A stretch of 64,000 bases of DNA from Luteolibacter arcticus (GCF_025950235.1 NZ_JAPDDT010000001.1:744001-808000); one strand, 5' to 3'; positions 49,172-58,035 are shown, counted from the first letter of the stretch. Notes: a model not told the origin generated them from the sequence alone. Numbers and translations: made by a program.

Positions 49172-52100
49172 TTGCGCGGTGTGTCCACCGCTTGGCCACC
49201 AATGCCAAGGAATTCCCAGCAAATGAATCGCTTCACCGAGAGTTCCGGCACCGGATCCTTGGTCCACTCAAGTTCGATCGTGGCGGTGCGGGTCTTGGGC
49301 CGCGCATCCTTCACGCCGCGCCAGTTCAGGATGGAAAGCGAGCGGCCGGCCTCGGAATCGACCGGGACATCCACCCGCATCGAGTCCGTCTTATGGGCGG
49401 GATCGACCATGCGGTAGGTCTTCATGCCAGTCCGGTCCTTTCCCTGCTGGGGCACGTCCTCCACCACGAACAGCCGGAAGACGCCGCTGGCACCCGGATT
49501 GGCGAGCTCGGTGAAATTCCGGAACGTGCGGTGCTTGGTCTGAATGAAGGTCTCCCAGTCGAGGCGCAGGCCATCAGGCGTACGCTTGAGGAAGACGTGG
49601 ACTTTGACCGGCTCGGAGGTGAAATTGTCCGCGCGAGCGAGCGACGAAAGCAACAGGTCCGGCTCATCCAGGCCGGTCTGGACCTCGACCGGGGCGAGCG
49701 GGCGGAAGAAATCGCGCATCTCGAACTGCGGCGGCTGATCGTAGCGCATCATGAAGATGCCGCGCTTGCGATCTTCCGGCGGGAGTTGCTCCACGGAGAA
49801 GCCCGACAACGGCGTGTCCGAGTCGTCAATGCGACCGGGGCCGTAAAACTGCTCCATGGTCATCAGCAAGTCGCTGCCGTTGATGGAAAAGGCGGCCTTG
49901 CCCGGAGCGGAATCGGCGGCAAGGAACTCGGAGAGGATCTGCTTTGCTTCCGCCTGCCAACCGGTCTCCAAATACTCCTTCTCCCGGAGCTGGGCCTGAA
50001 TGTTCGGATTGAGCGTCGGCCTTGCGACCGCCCGCTGCTGGTTCATCGAGTTGGAAAGGAACCACCAGGTGCCCATGGCGAGGGCCATCAGCGCCAGGAG
50101 CACCAGACAGGGTACCACGATCTTGCGGCGGGATGCGGGAGCTGCCTTGAGCTGTGGAGCGGGTCTGTCGTGGGAGACGGACTCCCTTGGCGGAGCAGGT
50201 TTGACCGGTCCCGGGCCGGGTGGCATGCCCGCAGAGGATCCAGGAGCGGCACCCACCGGCGCAGCGGCCATCGAGGCGGGAGACGCCACCGATGCCGGCC
50301 GCGGAACGGCTAGCGCCTGTTCCTGCGCCATCACTTTCTGGACTTCGAGCGTCTGCCTCGCGGCAAGCATGCGATCCACCGCCAGAGCTTTCTCTGATTG
50401 CAGCGCCTGCTCGGCAAGATGCGCCTTGCGGGCGGATTCTGCCTGCTCGCGTTCGGCGGTGCGGACCCGTTCTTCGGCGGCCGCTTTCTCGGCAGCCCGG
50501 GCCTTCTCCATCGCCTGGGTCATTGCCTTCTCTTCGGCGAGGGCCTGGGCAGCAGCGCGGGCGCGCTCGGAAGCCATGACGCGCTCGGCAGCCAAGGCTC
50601 GTTCCGCCACGGCCGCCTTTTCCTCGGCACGCGCCTTCTCCTCGGCGAGAGCTTTCTCGGCCGCCAACGCCCGATCGGCGGCAGCAAATTTTTCTTGGTC
50701 GCGGGCGCGTTGCGCAGCGAGTTCGCGCTCGGCCGCTGCATGAGCTTCCGCACGTGCCCTTTCCTCAACGAGGCGTCGTTCCTCCTCGGCCTTGGCACGT
50801 TCGGCGGCGAGAGCTTTATCGGCCGCGGCCTTGGCCTCGGCGCGAGCCCTTTCCTCGGCCCGGGCGCGTTCCTCCTCCGCCTTCGCACGCTCAAGAGCAA
50901 GGGTTCGCTCGGCAGCCGCCTGAGCCTCCGCGCGAGCCTTTTCCTCGGCAAGACGCCGCTCTTCCTCGGCCCGGACACGTTCGGCAGCGAGAGCTTTCTC
51001 GGCGGCAGCCTTGGCTTCAGCACGGGCCTTCTCTTCGGCGAGACGGCGCTCTTCCTCGGCTTTGGCACGCTCGGCGGCGAATGCCTTCTCGGCGGCGGCC
51101 CGTGCTTCGGCGCGGGCATTCTCCTCGGCCTTGATTCGTTCTTCCTCGAGTGCCTTGCGGGTCGCGACTGCCTGCGCTTCGGCGCGGGCCCTCTCCATGG
51201 CCAAAGCCTGCTCGATCTCGGCCATCCGTGCTTCGGCCTTGGCGCGCTCTTCGGCCAACGCCTTCTCGGCAGTGAGCGCACGTTCCGCGGCGGCGGCAGT
51301 CTCCGCAGCACGGGCCCTTTCGTGAGCCAAGGCGCGCTCGGCAGCAGCGGCCCGTTCTTCAATCAGAGCTTTCTCGGCAGCCAGCACCAATTCGGCTTGC
51401 CGCGATTCCTCGGCAGCGCGGGACTTGGCTTCCGCTTCGGCCTTTTCCTTGGCCAGCGTTTCCTCGATCGCCCGGGCCCTTGCCTCGGCGCGGGCCTTCT
51501 CTTCGGCCAGCACGCGTTCGGATGCCAAGGCACGCTCAGCTTCGCGGGTGCGTTCCTCGGCGCGGGATTTCTCCTCGGCGAGCGCACGTTCCGCGACCAA
51601 TGCCCGCTCCATGGCGGCATTCTTGGCTTCGGCTTCGGCCAGTTGCTTGGCGTGAACTTTCTCCGCCTCCGCGGCAATCTCGGCACCGCGAGCCTTCTCG
51701 GCCGCGAGCGCAAGTTCGGCCGCGTGGGCGCGCTGGGCGGACGCAGCCTTTTCGTCGGCGAAAACCTGCTGGTTCGCCTTGGCCTTCTCGGCTTCCGCGG
51801 CGATCGAGGCCACCCGGGCTCTCTCGGCGGCGAGCGCCCGTTCGGCCACGGCGGCTCTTTCATCCGACTCCGCCTTCTGCTTGGCCCTCGCTGCCTCCGC
51901 TGCCAAATCGCCGCTACGGGCTCTTTCCGAAGCGAGTGCCCGTTCGGCCGCCAAGGCCCGCTCGGCGGCTGCCGCACGTTCCTCGGCCTGGGCCTTTTCA
52001 CGGACATGAGACTTGGCCAATTCCTCGGCCCGCGACCAAGCGTCGTGCTTTGGCGCTTCTTCGACGCGAGAAGCTTCCTCGGCAAAAGGCGAGCGCGCCA

Positions 52101-52386
52101 GATACGACGGTGGCAAAGGCGGCGGAGCCACCGGCTTGCTCGACTCCGCCACGGGCACAGGCACCGGCACTGGCACGGCCTTCTCGGTCACCACCACTGC
52201 CGGCACTTCGACCTTGGCCTCCAGTCGCTGCGGTTCCGCCTCATTGCCCGTCGGCGACGTGATCGTACCGCCGCAATGCGGGCACGGCCCGGTCATTGGG
52301 GGCATGTCTTTGGGGACGAGAATCCTCCCGCTGCAATGATTGCAGCGGAATTCCCGCTGGTCCTGGAAGGCGACAGATCCCGGCAT
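49168..52386 (-). CDS. Zinc-ribbon / giant coiled-coil / transmembrane protein
   Basis: A 1072-residue protein. The N-terminus has a four-Cys zinc-ribbon (FRCNHCSGRI...GPCPHCGG, residues about 12–41). Residues about 110–690 are an uninterrupted Ala/Glu/Arg/Lys-rich coiled coil, including four near-identical 30-residue units at about 433–553 (each like KALAAERVRAEEERRLAEEK). A Pro-rich linker follows, then one transmembrane helix at about 752–776 (VVPCLVLLALMALAMGTWWFL) and a C-terminal domain of about 300 residues (LLMTMEQFYGPGRIDDSDTPLSGF, KRTPDGLRLDWETFIQTKHRTFRNFTEL). It overlaps mnmE by four bases (ATGA). Function unknown; its length and composition suggest an envelope-spanning or scaffold protein. 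Confidence 0.8.
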   Translation of the reverse strand: MPGSVAFQDQREFRCNHCSGRILVPKDMPPMTGPCPHCGGTITSPTGNEAEPQRLEAKVEVPAVVVTEKAVPVPVPVPVAESSKPVAPPPLPPSYLARSPFAEEASRVEEAPKHDAWSRAEELAKSHVREKAQAEERAAAAERALAAERALASERARSGDLAAEAARAKQKAESDERAAVAERALAAERARVASIAAEAEKAKANQQVFADEKAASAQRAHAAELALAAEKARGAEIAAEAEKVHAKQLAEAEAKNAAMERALVAERALAEEKSRAEERTREAERALASERVLAEEKARAEARARAIEETLAKEKAEAEAKSRAAEESRQAELVLAAEKALIEERAAAAERALAHERARAAETAAAAERALTAEKALAEERAKAEARMAEIEQALAMERARAEAQAVATRKALEEERIKAEENARAEARAAAEKAFAAERAKAEEERRLAEEKARAEAKAAAEKALAAERVRAEEERRLAEEKARAEAQAAAERTLALERAKAEEERARAEERARAEAKAAADKALAAERAKAEEERRLVEERARAEAHAAAERELAAQRARDQEKFAAADRALAAEKALAEEKARAEEKAAVAERALAAERVMASERARAAAQALAEEKAMTQAMEKARAAEKAAAEERVRTAEREQAESARKAHLAEQALQSEKALAVDRMLAARQTLEVQKVMAQEQALAVPRPASVASPASMAAAPVGAAPGSSAGMPPGPGPVKPAPPRESVSHDRPAPQLKAAPASRRKIVVPCLVLLALMALAMGTWWFLSNSMNQQRAVARPTLNPNIQAQLREKEYLETGWQAEAKQILSEFLAADSAPGKAAFSINGSDLLMTMEQFYGPGRIDDSDTPLSGFSVEQLPPEDRKRGIFMMRYDQPPQFEMRDFFRPLAPVEVQTGLDEPDLLLSSLARADNFTSEPVKVHVFLKRTPDGLRLDWETFIQTKHRTFRNFTELANPGASGVFRLFVVEDVPQQGKDRTGMKTYRMVDPAHKTDSMRVDVPVDSEAGRSLSILNWRGVKDARPKTRTATIELEWTKDPVPELSVKRFICWEFLGIGGQAVDTPRK

Positions 52387-52414
52387 CAGCTTTTGAGGCC
52401 GTTAGAAATAGGCC

Positions 52415-52463
52415 CAGCCGTCTCGACTGTCAAACCACCTAAAGGGATATCTTTAGACGGCTG
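52415..52463 (-). terminator. Nested hairpin at the end of hisC
   Basis: CAGCCGTCT (52,415–52,423) pairs with AGACGGCTG (52,455–52,463), enclosing a second palindrome CTAAAG/CTTTAG. The outer stem overlaps the last codons of hisC. It may be a terminator or attenuator separating hisC from the coiled-coil gene. Confidence 0.5.
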
Positions 52464-53556
52464 CGGCTGATAGCACACTGTCGAGCACCTCCAGGCAGCG
52501 GCGGTTCTGCGCCGGCGTGCCGATGGAAATGCGGACCCAGTCCGGCAGCTTGTAGCCACTCATGGCACGGATGATCACGCCGTGCTTGAGCATGTCGCGG
52601 AACACCCGGTCGCCTTCGCCGACCTTCACGAGGATGAAATTCGCCACGCTCGGGACGAACTCCAGCCCGCGCTCGCGGAAAGCAGCCTCGTAAAAGGCGA
52701 GACCTTCCTTGTTGATCGCCTTGGTCTTGTTGACGTGGTCGGCATCCTCCAACGCGGCGAGCGCGCCGGCTTGGGCGATGGCGTTTGTGTTGAAAGGCTG
52801 GCGTGCCTTTTGGAGGACTTCGGCGAGGTGCTTCGGCGCGAGCCCGTAGCCGATCCGCAGCGCGGCGAGGCCGTGGATCTTCGAGCAGGTCCGCAGCACG
52901 CAGACATTGCGGCCTTCGCGGATGTATTTGATGACATCCGGGGCATCGTCGAGGAACTCGTGGTAGGCCTCGTCGAAGGCCACCACCACGTGCTCCGGCA
53001 CCCGGGCCATGAATCGGTCGAGCGCCTCTTGGCCGACCATCGTGCCGGTGGGATTGTTGGGATTGGCAATGAACAAAAGCCGCGTGTCCGGCGTGATCGC
53101 GTCCGCCATCCCTTCGAGATCGTGAACAAACCCGGGATCCGCCACTTCCACGTATTTCGCGCCAAACAGCGTGGCCATCAGCTTGTAGACGACGAAGGCG
53201 TGCTCGGCGGCAATCAGCTCGGCCTTCGGATTGAGAAAGCTGTGGCAAAGGATCTCGATGATCTCGTTGGAGCCGTTGCCGAGCACCACATTGGAAAGCT
53301 CCAGGTCGAACTTCTTCGCGATGGCGCTGCGCAGCTTCCAGCCGCCGCCATCCGGGTAAATGTGCGACTCGTCGAGCGCCTTGCGCATGGCTTCCTTCGC
53401 CAGCGGCGACGGGCCCAGCGGGTTCTCATTGGAGGCGACCTTGACGATGTCGGAGGGATCCAGTCCCAGCTCGCGTGCGGTCTCGTCGATCGGTTTTCCG
53501 GGCTCGTAAGCGATCAGGTCGCAGACGAAGCGGTTGGCGAATTGCTCGATGGCCAT
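52453..53556 (-). CDS. hisC: Histidinol-phosphate aminotransferase
   Basis: A 367-residue fold-type I PLP aminotransferase of histidine synthesis. The N-terminus has ELGLDPSDIVKVASNENPLGPSPLA (the HisC 'l.sNENp.GpsP' box). FIANPNNPTGTM, VVAFDEAYHEF and CSKIHGLAALRIGYGLA (PLP Lys near residue 224) are the catalytic landmarks. FILVKVGEGDRVFRDMLKHGVIIR is the usual C-terminal part. It lies upstream of the coiled-coil gene on the same strand; another histidine gene, hisA, is about 9 kb away. Confidence 0.95.
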   Translation of the reverse strand: MAIEQFANRFVCDLIAYEPGKPIDETARELGLDPSDIVKVASNENPLGPSPLAKEAMRKALDESHIYPDGGGWKLRSAIAKKFDLELSNVVLGNGSNEIIEILCHSFLNPKAELIAAEHAFVVYKLMATLFGAKYVEVADPGFVHDLEGMADAITPDTRLLFIANPNNPTGTMVGQEALDRFMARVPEHVVVAFDEAYHEFLDDAPDVIKYIREGRNVCVLRTCSKIHGLAALRIGYGLAPKHLAEVLQKARQPFNTNAIAQAGALAALEDADHVNKTKAINKEGLAFYEAAFRERGLEFVPSVANFILVKVGEGDRVFRDMLKHGVIIRAMSGYKLPDWVRISIGTPAQNRRCLEVLDSVLSAAAV

Positions 53557-53612
53557 GCGCGGACGCTAGGCGGCGGTTTTCCGCCCCGCAACCCGCAAGA
53601 TGGGCAGCGTCG

Positions 53613-54014
53613 TCACGACGGAACCAACAGCGTGAAGGGCCACCACGGCAGGTTGCGCACCAGGCCGAAAACCACCACGAGCCCCGCCAACGACCACGCG
53701 AGCCACGGCGGCACGCCATGGACCGGTTGCCCCTTCCACTCACGCCACACCGCCCTGCCGACCACGCCAAATCCCGCGGCGGCGATCAGCACCACCGCGG
53801 CATTCATCGTCAACGCGCCGGCCAGATCGCCCTGCAGCAAACGCACCGCGCAACGCGTCCCTCCGCAGCCGGGACAGCTCAGGCCCGTCCACTCATGGAT
53901 CAGGCAGCCCGGCAAGGCCGTGGACCACCAGGAACTCGACACGCGAAGGAGCAGCGCACCCGCCACGCCGGCCACTGCCAGCAAGGTCCAGGGGCGCTGC
54001 ACTCCGCGCATCAT
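53613..54014 (-). CDS. DUF2752 membrane protein
   Basis: A 133-residue membrane protein with three hydrophobic segments and the DUF2752 motif TGLSCPGCGGTRCAVRLLQGDLAGALTMNAAVVL (Cys-rich CPGCGGTR, followed by a helix). Three helices are seen at about 11–26, 78–96 and 112–130. Function unknown. It begins immediately after the stop of the GYF_2 protein gene, so both are in one operon. Confidence 0.85.
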   Translation of the reverse strand: MMRGVQRPWTLLAVAGVAGALLLRVSSSWWSTALPGCLIHEWTGLSCPGCGGTRCAVRLLQGDLAGALTMNAAVVLIAAAGFGVVGRAVWREWKGQPVHGVPPWLAWSLAGLVVVFGLVRNLPWWPFTLLVPS

Positions 54015-54659
54015 TCAGCGCTGCTGCTGCTTGGCCTTTTCCGCCTCGAACTTCTCGCGGAACTCCTGACGCTGTGCTTCGGGGATCCACTTGAGGATCA
54101 TGTCCTCCGTTTCTTGCGGAGAAAGGGTCGATGCCCAAATGGTCAATGCCGCGAAGACAGCGGCTCCGAGCAAACCCAGATAGCCGAGAATCAGCCCCGT
54201 GCGGGCCATGCCTTTGCCACCGTTCGCCGCCGGATTGGCCTTGACCTTGGAGATGGCGATGTGTCCGAGGACCACCGCGACCAACGCCAACGGACCGGCG
54301 AGATACCACACACAGCACCCGAGGAATGCGAGAATGCCGCAGACCATCGATCCGATCGCCAGGCCCTGGGAGGGGGGCTGGCCCGGGATCATCTGGGCTG
54401 GAGTCGGCGAGCCCGCGGGCGACGATGGGGCCTGGTAAGGCGACGGAGCTCCGCCGAATACCGACGGCGGCGGCCCTTCCTCCCTCACGGGTGCCTCGAT
54501 CTTGAGCTGGGGGATCTGTCCGACCGGCAGCCAGTCGGACATGCCTTCGCACCACCCCAGATCGTTTGGTCCGATCTCGCCCATGGCGATTCGGCTTTTC
54601 ATGTCTTCGGTGGACAGCGGCCCCTGCTGCGAGCCGTTCTTTGCGTAAAACCAGTTCAT
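54015..54659 (-). CDS. GYF_2 and DUF4190 membrane protein, copy A
   Basis: A 214-residue protein. The N-terminal GYF_2 domain is MNWFYAKNGSQQGPLSTEDMKSRIAMGEIGPNDLGWCEGMSDWLPVGQIPQL. A Pro-rich linker follows (about 60–100), then a DUF4190 module of two helices (IGSMVCGILAFLGCCVWYLAGPLALVAVVLGHIAISKV and GLILGYLGLLGAAVFAALTIW). A short Gln-rich coiled tail ends the chain. GYF_2 domains bind proline-rich or other peptides. This protein is a close relative of the next gene. Confidence 0.85.
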   Translation of the reverse strand: MNWFYAKNGSQQGPLSTEDMKSRIAMGEIGPNDLGWCEGMSDWLPVGQIPQLKIEAPVREEGPPPSVFGGAPSPYQAPSSPAGSPTPAQMIPGQPPSQGLAIGSMVCGILAFLGCCVWYLAGPLALVAVVLGHIAISKVKANPAANGGKGMARTGLILGYLGLLGAAVFAALTIWASTLSPQETEDMILKWIPEAQRQEFREKFEAEKAKQQQR

Positions 54660-54674
54660 GATGTCGGGAATGAT

Positions 54675-55163
54675 CTAGGGATACGCCGAGGAAATGGCGA
54701 ATACGAAAAACAGGATGAATCCCACACTCATGGCGATGCCAATGTAGCCCAGCACCAATCCCGCAATGGCCATGCCACGTCCGGCCATCGGCAGGGAGCT
54801 GCCATTGATCTGGGAAAGGGCGAGATGCCCGCAGATGACGGCGGGCAGCCCCAACAACCCGTGGATGTAGCACGCGACGATCCCGACGATCCCGCAGACC
54901 ATGCTGGCAATCGCCAAGCCGCTGGTCGGCGCGACCGGTTGATAGTAGCCCGGCACGTAGCCACCAGGGCCCGGCGTGATATACGGGGTCACAACATCCC
55001 CCCGTAGTTCCGGAACCGAGCTGAGCGGCAGCCAATCCTTCATGCCGTCACGCCAGACCAGCGTCTCGGGGCTGACGCCGCCGGAGGCGATCAGCGCCCG
55101 GAGTTCCTGCTCTTCCACCGGGCCGCTCTGACCGGCCGAGGATCCGTAGTACCAGTGGGGCAT
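54675..55163 (-). CDS. GYF_2 and DUF4190 membrane protein, copy B
   Basis: A 162-residue paralogue of the preceding protein: GYF_2 domain (MPHWYYGSSAGQSGPVEEQELRALIASGGVSPETLVWRDGMKDWLPLSSVPEL), a short Pro/Gly/Tyr-rich linker and the DUF4190 helix pair (LAIASMVCGIVGIVACYIHGLLGLPAVICGHLALSQING and GLVLGYIGIAMSVGFILFFVF). The linker and tail are shorter than in copy A. The two are separated by only 15 bases and are likely a tandem duplication. Confidence 0.85.
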   Translation of the reverse strand: MPHWYYGSSAGQSGPVEEQELRALIASGGVSPETLVWRDGMKDWLPLSSVPELRGDVVTPYITPGPGGYVPGYYQPVAPTSGLAIASMVCGIVGIVACYIHGLLGLPAVICGHLALSQINGSSLPMAGRGMAIAGLVLGYIGIAMSVGFILFFVFAISSAYP

Positions 55164-55175
55164 GACGTTATGATG

Positions 55176-56363
55176 TTAGGAAGCGCTCGGCAGCGAGCGG
55201 GTAGGATCGGTTTCGGCAGCATAGTCCACGCCAGCGAGGCCGAAGCCGAAGAGGCGGTAGAACTCCTTCTGATAGCCCTCGAAATCCGCCACGTCGTCAA
55301 GCGTCTCGGTGGTCACCGTGCCCCAGATCTTCTCGACCTCGGCCTGCACCTCGGGACGCATCTCCCAATCGTCGATGCGGACGCGGCCCTTTTCGTCGAG
55401 CTGAGGCCCGCCATCCGCGCCGTAGTGATCGGCGAACAGGCGGTGGATCTGCTCGATGCAGCCCTCATGGAGGCCCTTCGCCTTCATGATCTTGTAGAGG
55501 ATGGAGATATATAGCGGCACCACCGGGATCGCCGAGCTGGCCTGCGTGACGAGCGCCTTGTTCACCGAAACGACCGCGGTGCCCTCGCCGAAGGCGGCGT
55601 TCAGATCCTTGGCAGTCTGCTCCAGGTGGAGCTTGGCGCGGCCGATCGTGCCATCGGTGTAAATCGCCCATGTCAGCTCGGGGCCGATGTAGGAATAAGC
55701 CACCGTCTTGAAGCCGTCCGCCAGCACGCCGGCAGCTTTCATCGCGTCGATCCACAGCTTCCAGTCCTCGCCGCCCATGACCTTCACGGTCTGCGCGATC
55801 TCGTCCGCGTTTGCGGGCTCGATGGTCACGCTATCGACCTGCTTCTTGTCGGTGTTGAGGTTCTTGTTGGTGTAGGTCTCGCCGGTCGGCTTGAGCACCG
55901 ACTTGTAAACTTCGCCGGTATTCGGGTCGGTCCGCCGCGGTGAGGCGAGGCTGTAAATGATCATGTCCACCTGGCCGAGGTCGGCCTTGATGGCGTCGAT
56001 CACCTGCTGCTTCATCTCATTCGAGAAGGCGTCGCCATTGAAGCTCCTGGCGTAGAGGCCTTCCTTGGCAGCGGCATTCTCAAAGGCGACCGAGTTGTAC
56101 CAGCCGGCCGTGCCGCACTTGCCTTCGCTGCTCTCCTTTTCGAAGAACACCCCGATGGTCGAGGCTCCGCCGCCGAACGCCGGCACGATCCGCGAGGAAA
56201 GCCCGTAACCCGTTGAGGACCCAACTACCAGCACGCGCTTCGGGGCATTCTTCAGCGGGGGCTTCGACTTCACGTAGTCGATCTGCTCCTGGACATGGGC
56301 GGCGCACCCGTCGGGATGAGCGGTGGTGCAGATGAATCCGCGGATTTTCGGGGAAATGATCAT
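55176..56363 (-). CDS. fabV: Trans-2-enoyl-ACP/CoA reductase FabV
   Basis: A 395-residue enoyl-ACP reductase of the FabV type, which reduces trans-2-enoyl chains with NADH in fatty acid synthesis and is typically insensitive to triclosan. The start MIISPKIRGFICTTAHPDGCAAHVQEQIDYVK is characteristic. NAD motif VLVVGSSTGYGLSSRIV and the catalytic Y-x8-K (YTDGTIGRAK, Tyr near residue 235) are seen. The start at 56,363 is family-like; 31 extra upstream codons are not. No fabI homologue is in the window. Confidence 0.95.
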   Translation of the reverse strand: MIISPKIRGFICTTAHPDGCAAHVQEQIDYVKSKPPLKNAPKRVLVVGSSTGYGLSSRIVPAFGGGASTIGVFFEKESSEGKCGTAGWYNSVAFENAAAKEGLYARSFNGDAFSNEMKQQVIDAIKADLGQVDMIIYSLASPRRTDPNTGEVYKSVLKPTGETYTNKNLNTDKKQVDSVTIEPANADEIAQTVKVMGGEDWKLWIDAMKAAGVLADGFKTVAYSYIGPELTWAIYTDGTIGRAKLHLEQTAKDLNAAFGEGTAVVSVNKALVTQASSAIPVVPLYISILYKIMKAKGLHEGCIEQIHRLFADHYGADGGPQLDEKGRVRIDDWEMRPEVQAEVEKIWGTVTTETLDDVADFEGYQKEFYRLFGFGLAGVDYAAETDPTRSLPSAS

Positions 56364-56525
56364 ATCGGCCCGGGTTTTCTGACCGCTTTCCTCACGGGAG
56401 GCAAGCAGCTTGCCCCGCTGGGTCCGCGGAGCCTCCGGCCCGCAGAAGCACCGCAAAAGCCCGCCTCCCGTTCAGGCCCGCATCGCCTCCACCCCGCCCT
56501 CGCACCTCCGGCCAGCTCCTAAAGC

Positions 56526-56553
56526 TTGTCACGTTCGCCTTTTCGTGTATTTT
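56526..56553 (+). promoter_or_regulatory. Candidate promoter of the HigBA pair
   Basis: TTGTCA and TATTTT with a 16-base spacer. The predicted transcription start would lie almost on the GTG at 56,561, which lacks a Shine–Dalgarno sequence, so the mRNA may be leaderless. Confidence 0.4.
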
Positions 56554-56560
56554 CCTCCCG

Positions 56561-56866
56561 GTGATCAGGAACTTTGCGGACGCCACCACCGAGACGATCT
56601 TTCTCGGCGGGGAACTCAACCGCAAGGAAGCCAAGCGACTCGGAACCCTCGACACGACCAAGGCATTCGAACGCCTCGCAATCCTCAACGAAGCGGATGA
56701 GAAAACCCTGCTCCTGACGCCCTTCCTCCACTACCACCGCCTGAAGGGCAGCTCCAGATACTCCATCGACGCGGACTCGCGAAGATCCCCATGGCGCATC
56801 ACCTTCCAGTGGGAGAACTCGGTGATGAAGGACGTCCAACTGGTCAAGATCGAAGACATCCACTGA
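56561..56866 (+). CDS. higB: HigB-like toxin (RelE superfamily)
   Basis: A 101-residue RelE/HigB-type toxin. RKEAKRLGTLDTTKAFERLAILNEADEKTLLLTPFLHYHRLKGSSRYSIDADSRRSPWRITFQWEN matches HigB, in which LKGxRxGxxSIRVNxQWRICFxW is the hallmark; here the equivalent is LKGSSRYSIDADSRRSPWRITFQW. It ends in VQLVKIEDIH. HigB cleaves ribosome-bound mRNA. The start is a GTG. The antitoxin gene follows 13 bases later, giving the toxin-first order characteristic of higBA. Confidence 0.85.
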   Translation: MIRNFADATTETIFLGGELNRKEAKRLGTLDTTKAFERLAILNEADEKTLLLTPFLHYHRLKGSSRYSIDADSRRSPWRITFQWENSVMKDVQLVKIEDIH

Positions 56867-56879
56867 AACCTCACCGGAC

Positions 56880-57209
56880 ATGAAAACGAAAGTCACCGCC
56901 ATCGCCCGGGATCCGCTCAAGGTCCCCAAGCCCCTCTCCAACGCCGCCGCCGCCGTCATCAGGGACACGCTTGAGCATCATGGCGTCTCGCAAGCTGAGG
57001 CCGCAAAGGCGATGAAGATTAGCACCGCCCAACTCAGCGACGTCATCCGGCAGCGCAAGGGAGTCAGTGCCGCCATGGCCCTGCGCTTCCAGTTTTGCTT
57101 CGGCGTCCCGGCGGACCTCATCATCCGCCTGCAAGCGCAGCACGATTTCCAAAAGGCTTACCACACCAAGGGGCCGGAAATCCGCCAGGAGGTCAAAGCC
57201 CTCACCTGA
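56880..57209 (+). CDS. higA: HigA-like antitoxin
   Basis: A 109-residue HigA-type antitoxin with a helix-turn-helix: IRDTLEHHGVSQAEAAKAMKISTAQLSDVIRQRKGVSAAMALRFQFCFGVPADLIIRLQAQHDF. The second helix pair (STAQLSDVIRQRKG) is the recognition segment and the 'lsdvirgkr.isa.mAlRl...fG.pa..wl.lQ' pattern is the family consensus. It would bind the toxin and repress the pair. Confidence 0.87.
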   Translation: MKTKVTAIARDPLKVPKPLSNAAAAVIRDTLEHHGVSQAEAAKAMKISTAQLSDVIRQRKGVSAAMALRFQFCFGVPADLIIRLQAQHDFQKAYHTKGPEIRQEVKALT

Positions 57210-57228
57210 GTTCCGCCGCGCAGATGGA

Positions 57229-58035
57229 TCACCTCCACTCGGATGGATCCATCCCATAGAACCTCACCAATTCCGCATAAATCTCCGGCTCCTCGCGCTT
57301 CAGGCCCTTGGCGCGCTCGAAGAAGGTCTCGGTGGCCACCGCGAAAAACTCGGCCGGACTCTCCGCACCGTAGTCGTCCAACACGCTGCGCTTGCCGGCA
57401 TTCACCCGCTCGCAGAAGGCATCGTACGCCGGAAGGAAGGCCTCCGACCACTTGCCGTAGTCCTCGAGTTCCTCCAACTCCGGCACCCCATCCGCGGCAC
57501 CATCGCTCTGGTCGAGTTGATGGGCGAACTCGTGCAGCACCACGTTCAGGCCGTCCTCGGGATTCAGGTCGCCCTGCTTCACGGTCTCCCACGATAGCAC
57601 CACGCTGCCGTAGCCCCACGATTCACCGAGGCGGATGTCTTCCATCCCCCACTCGTCTTTCACGGTGAAGGCATCCGGATAGACGAGGATACTACGAAGC
57701 CTCTCGTAGAAGTCCTGCGGTCGCCGCGCGATCAGCAGGCAGGCCGGTGCCGCGATCGCGAGGCGCATTTCTTCCGTCACCTCGGCGAGACCGCCGCAGG
57801 CCTCGAAAGTCATCTCGGACAGGAAGACATGCATCCACCCCTCGGTCTCCATCCGGATCTCTTCGGGGACCTCTTCCCACAGCGGAAAGGCCTCGGCCAC
57901 GATCCCCCGCTGCCGCGCATCGAGGCGCAACGACTGCAGCTTGCGACGACGGCGCGCGGCGCAACCGGCGTGCCAGAAGACAAGGACCGCCACCACAGCC
58001 AGCCCACCTAGCAGAATCCACAAGCCATCGGTCAT
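57229..58035 (-). CDS. MtfA-like zinc peptidase
   Basis: A 268-residue M90 (MtfA/Mlc titration factor A-like) peptidase. A short N-terminal transmembrane helix (LWILLGGLAVVAVLVFWHAGCA) is followed by a soluble domain with the zinc motif HEFAHQLDQSDG (HExxH near residue 171) and downstream SPAEFFAVATETFFERAKGLK, the third metal ligand region. E. coli MtfA interacts with the sugar regulator Mlc; here no Mlc homologue is visible. The N-terminal anchor is not in E. coli MtfA. The start overlaps the stop of the CorA-like gene by four bases. Confidence 0.85.
   Translation of the reverse strand: MTDGLWILLGGLAVVAVLVFWHAGCAARRRRKLQSLRLDARQRGIVAEAFPLWEEVPEEIRMETEGWMHVFLSEMTFEACGGLAEVTEEMRLAIAAPACLLIARRPQDFYERLRSILVYPDAFTVKDEWGMEDIRLGESWGYGSVVLSWETVKQGDLNPEDGLNVVLHEFAHQLDQSDGAADGVPELEELEDYGKWSEAFLPAYDAFCERVNAGKRSVLDDYGAESPAEFFAVATETFFERAKGLKREEPEIYAELVRFYGMDPSEWR

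Noticed and set aside
50398-52470. A 690-codon plus-strand frame rich in Phe, Leu and Gly
   Set aside because: It is the antisense of the Ala/Glu/Arg coiled-coil gene. Codon restriction of the coiled coil removes stops from this frame.
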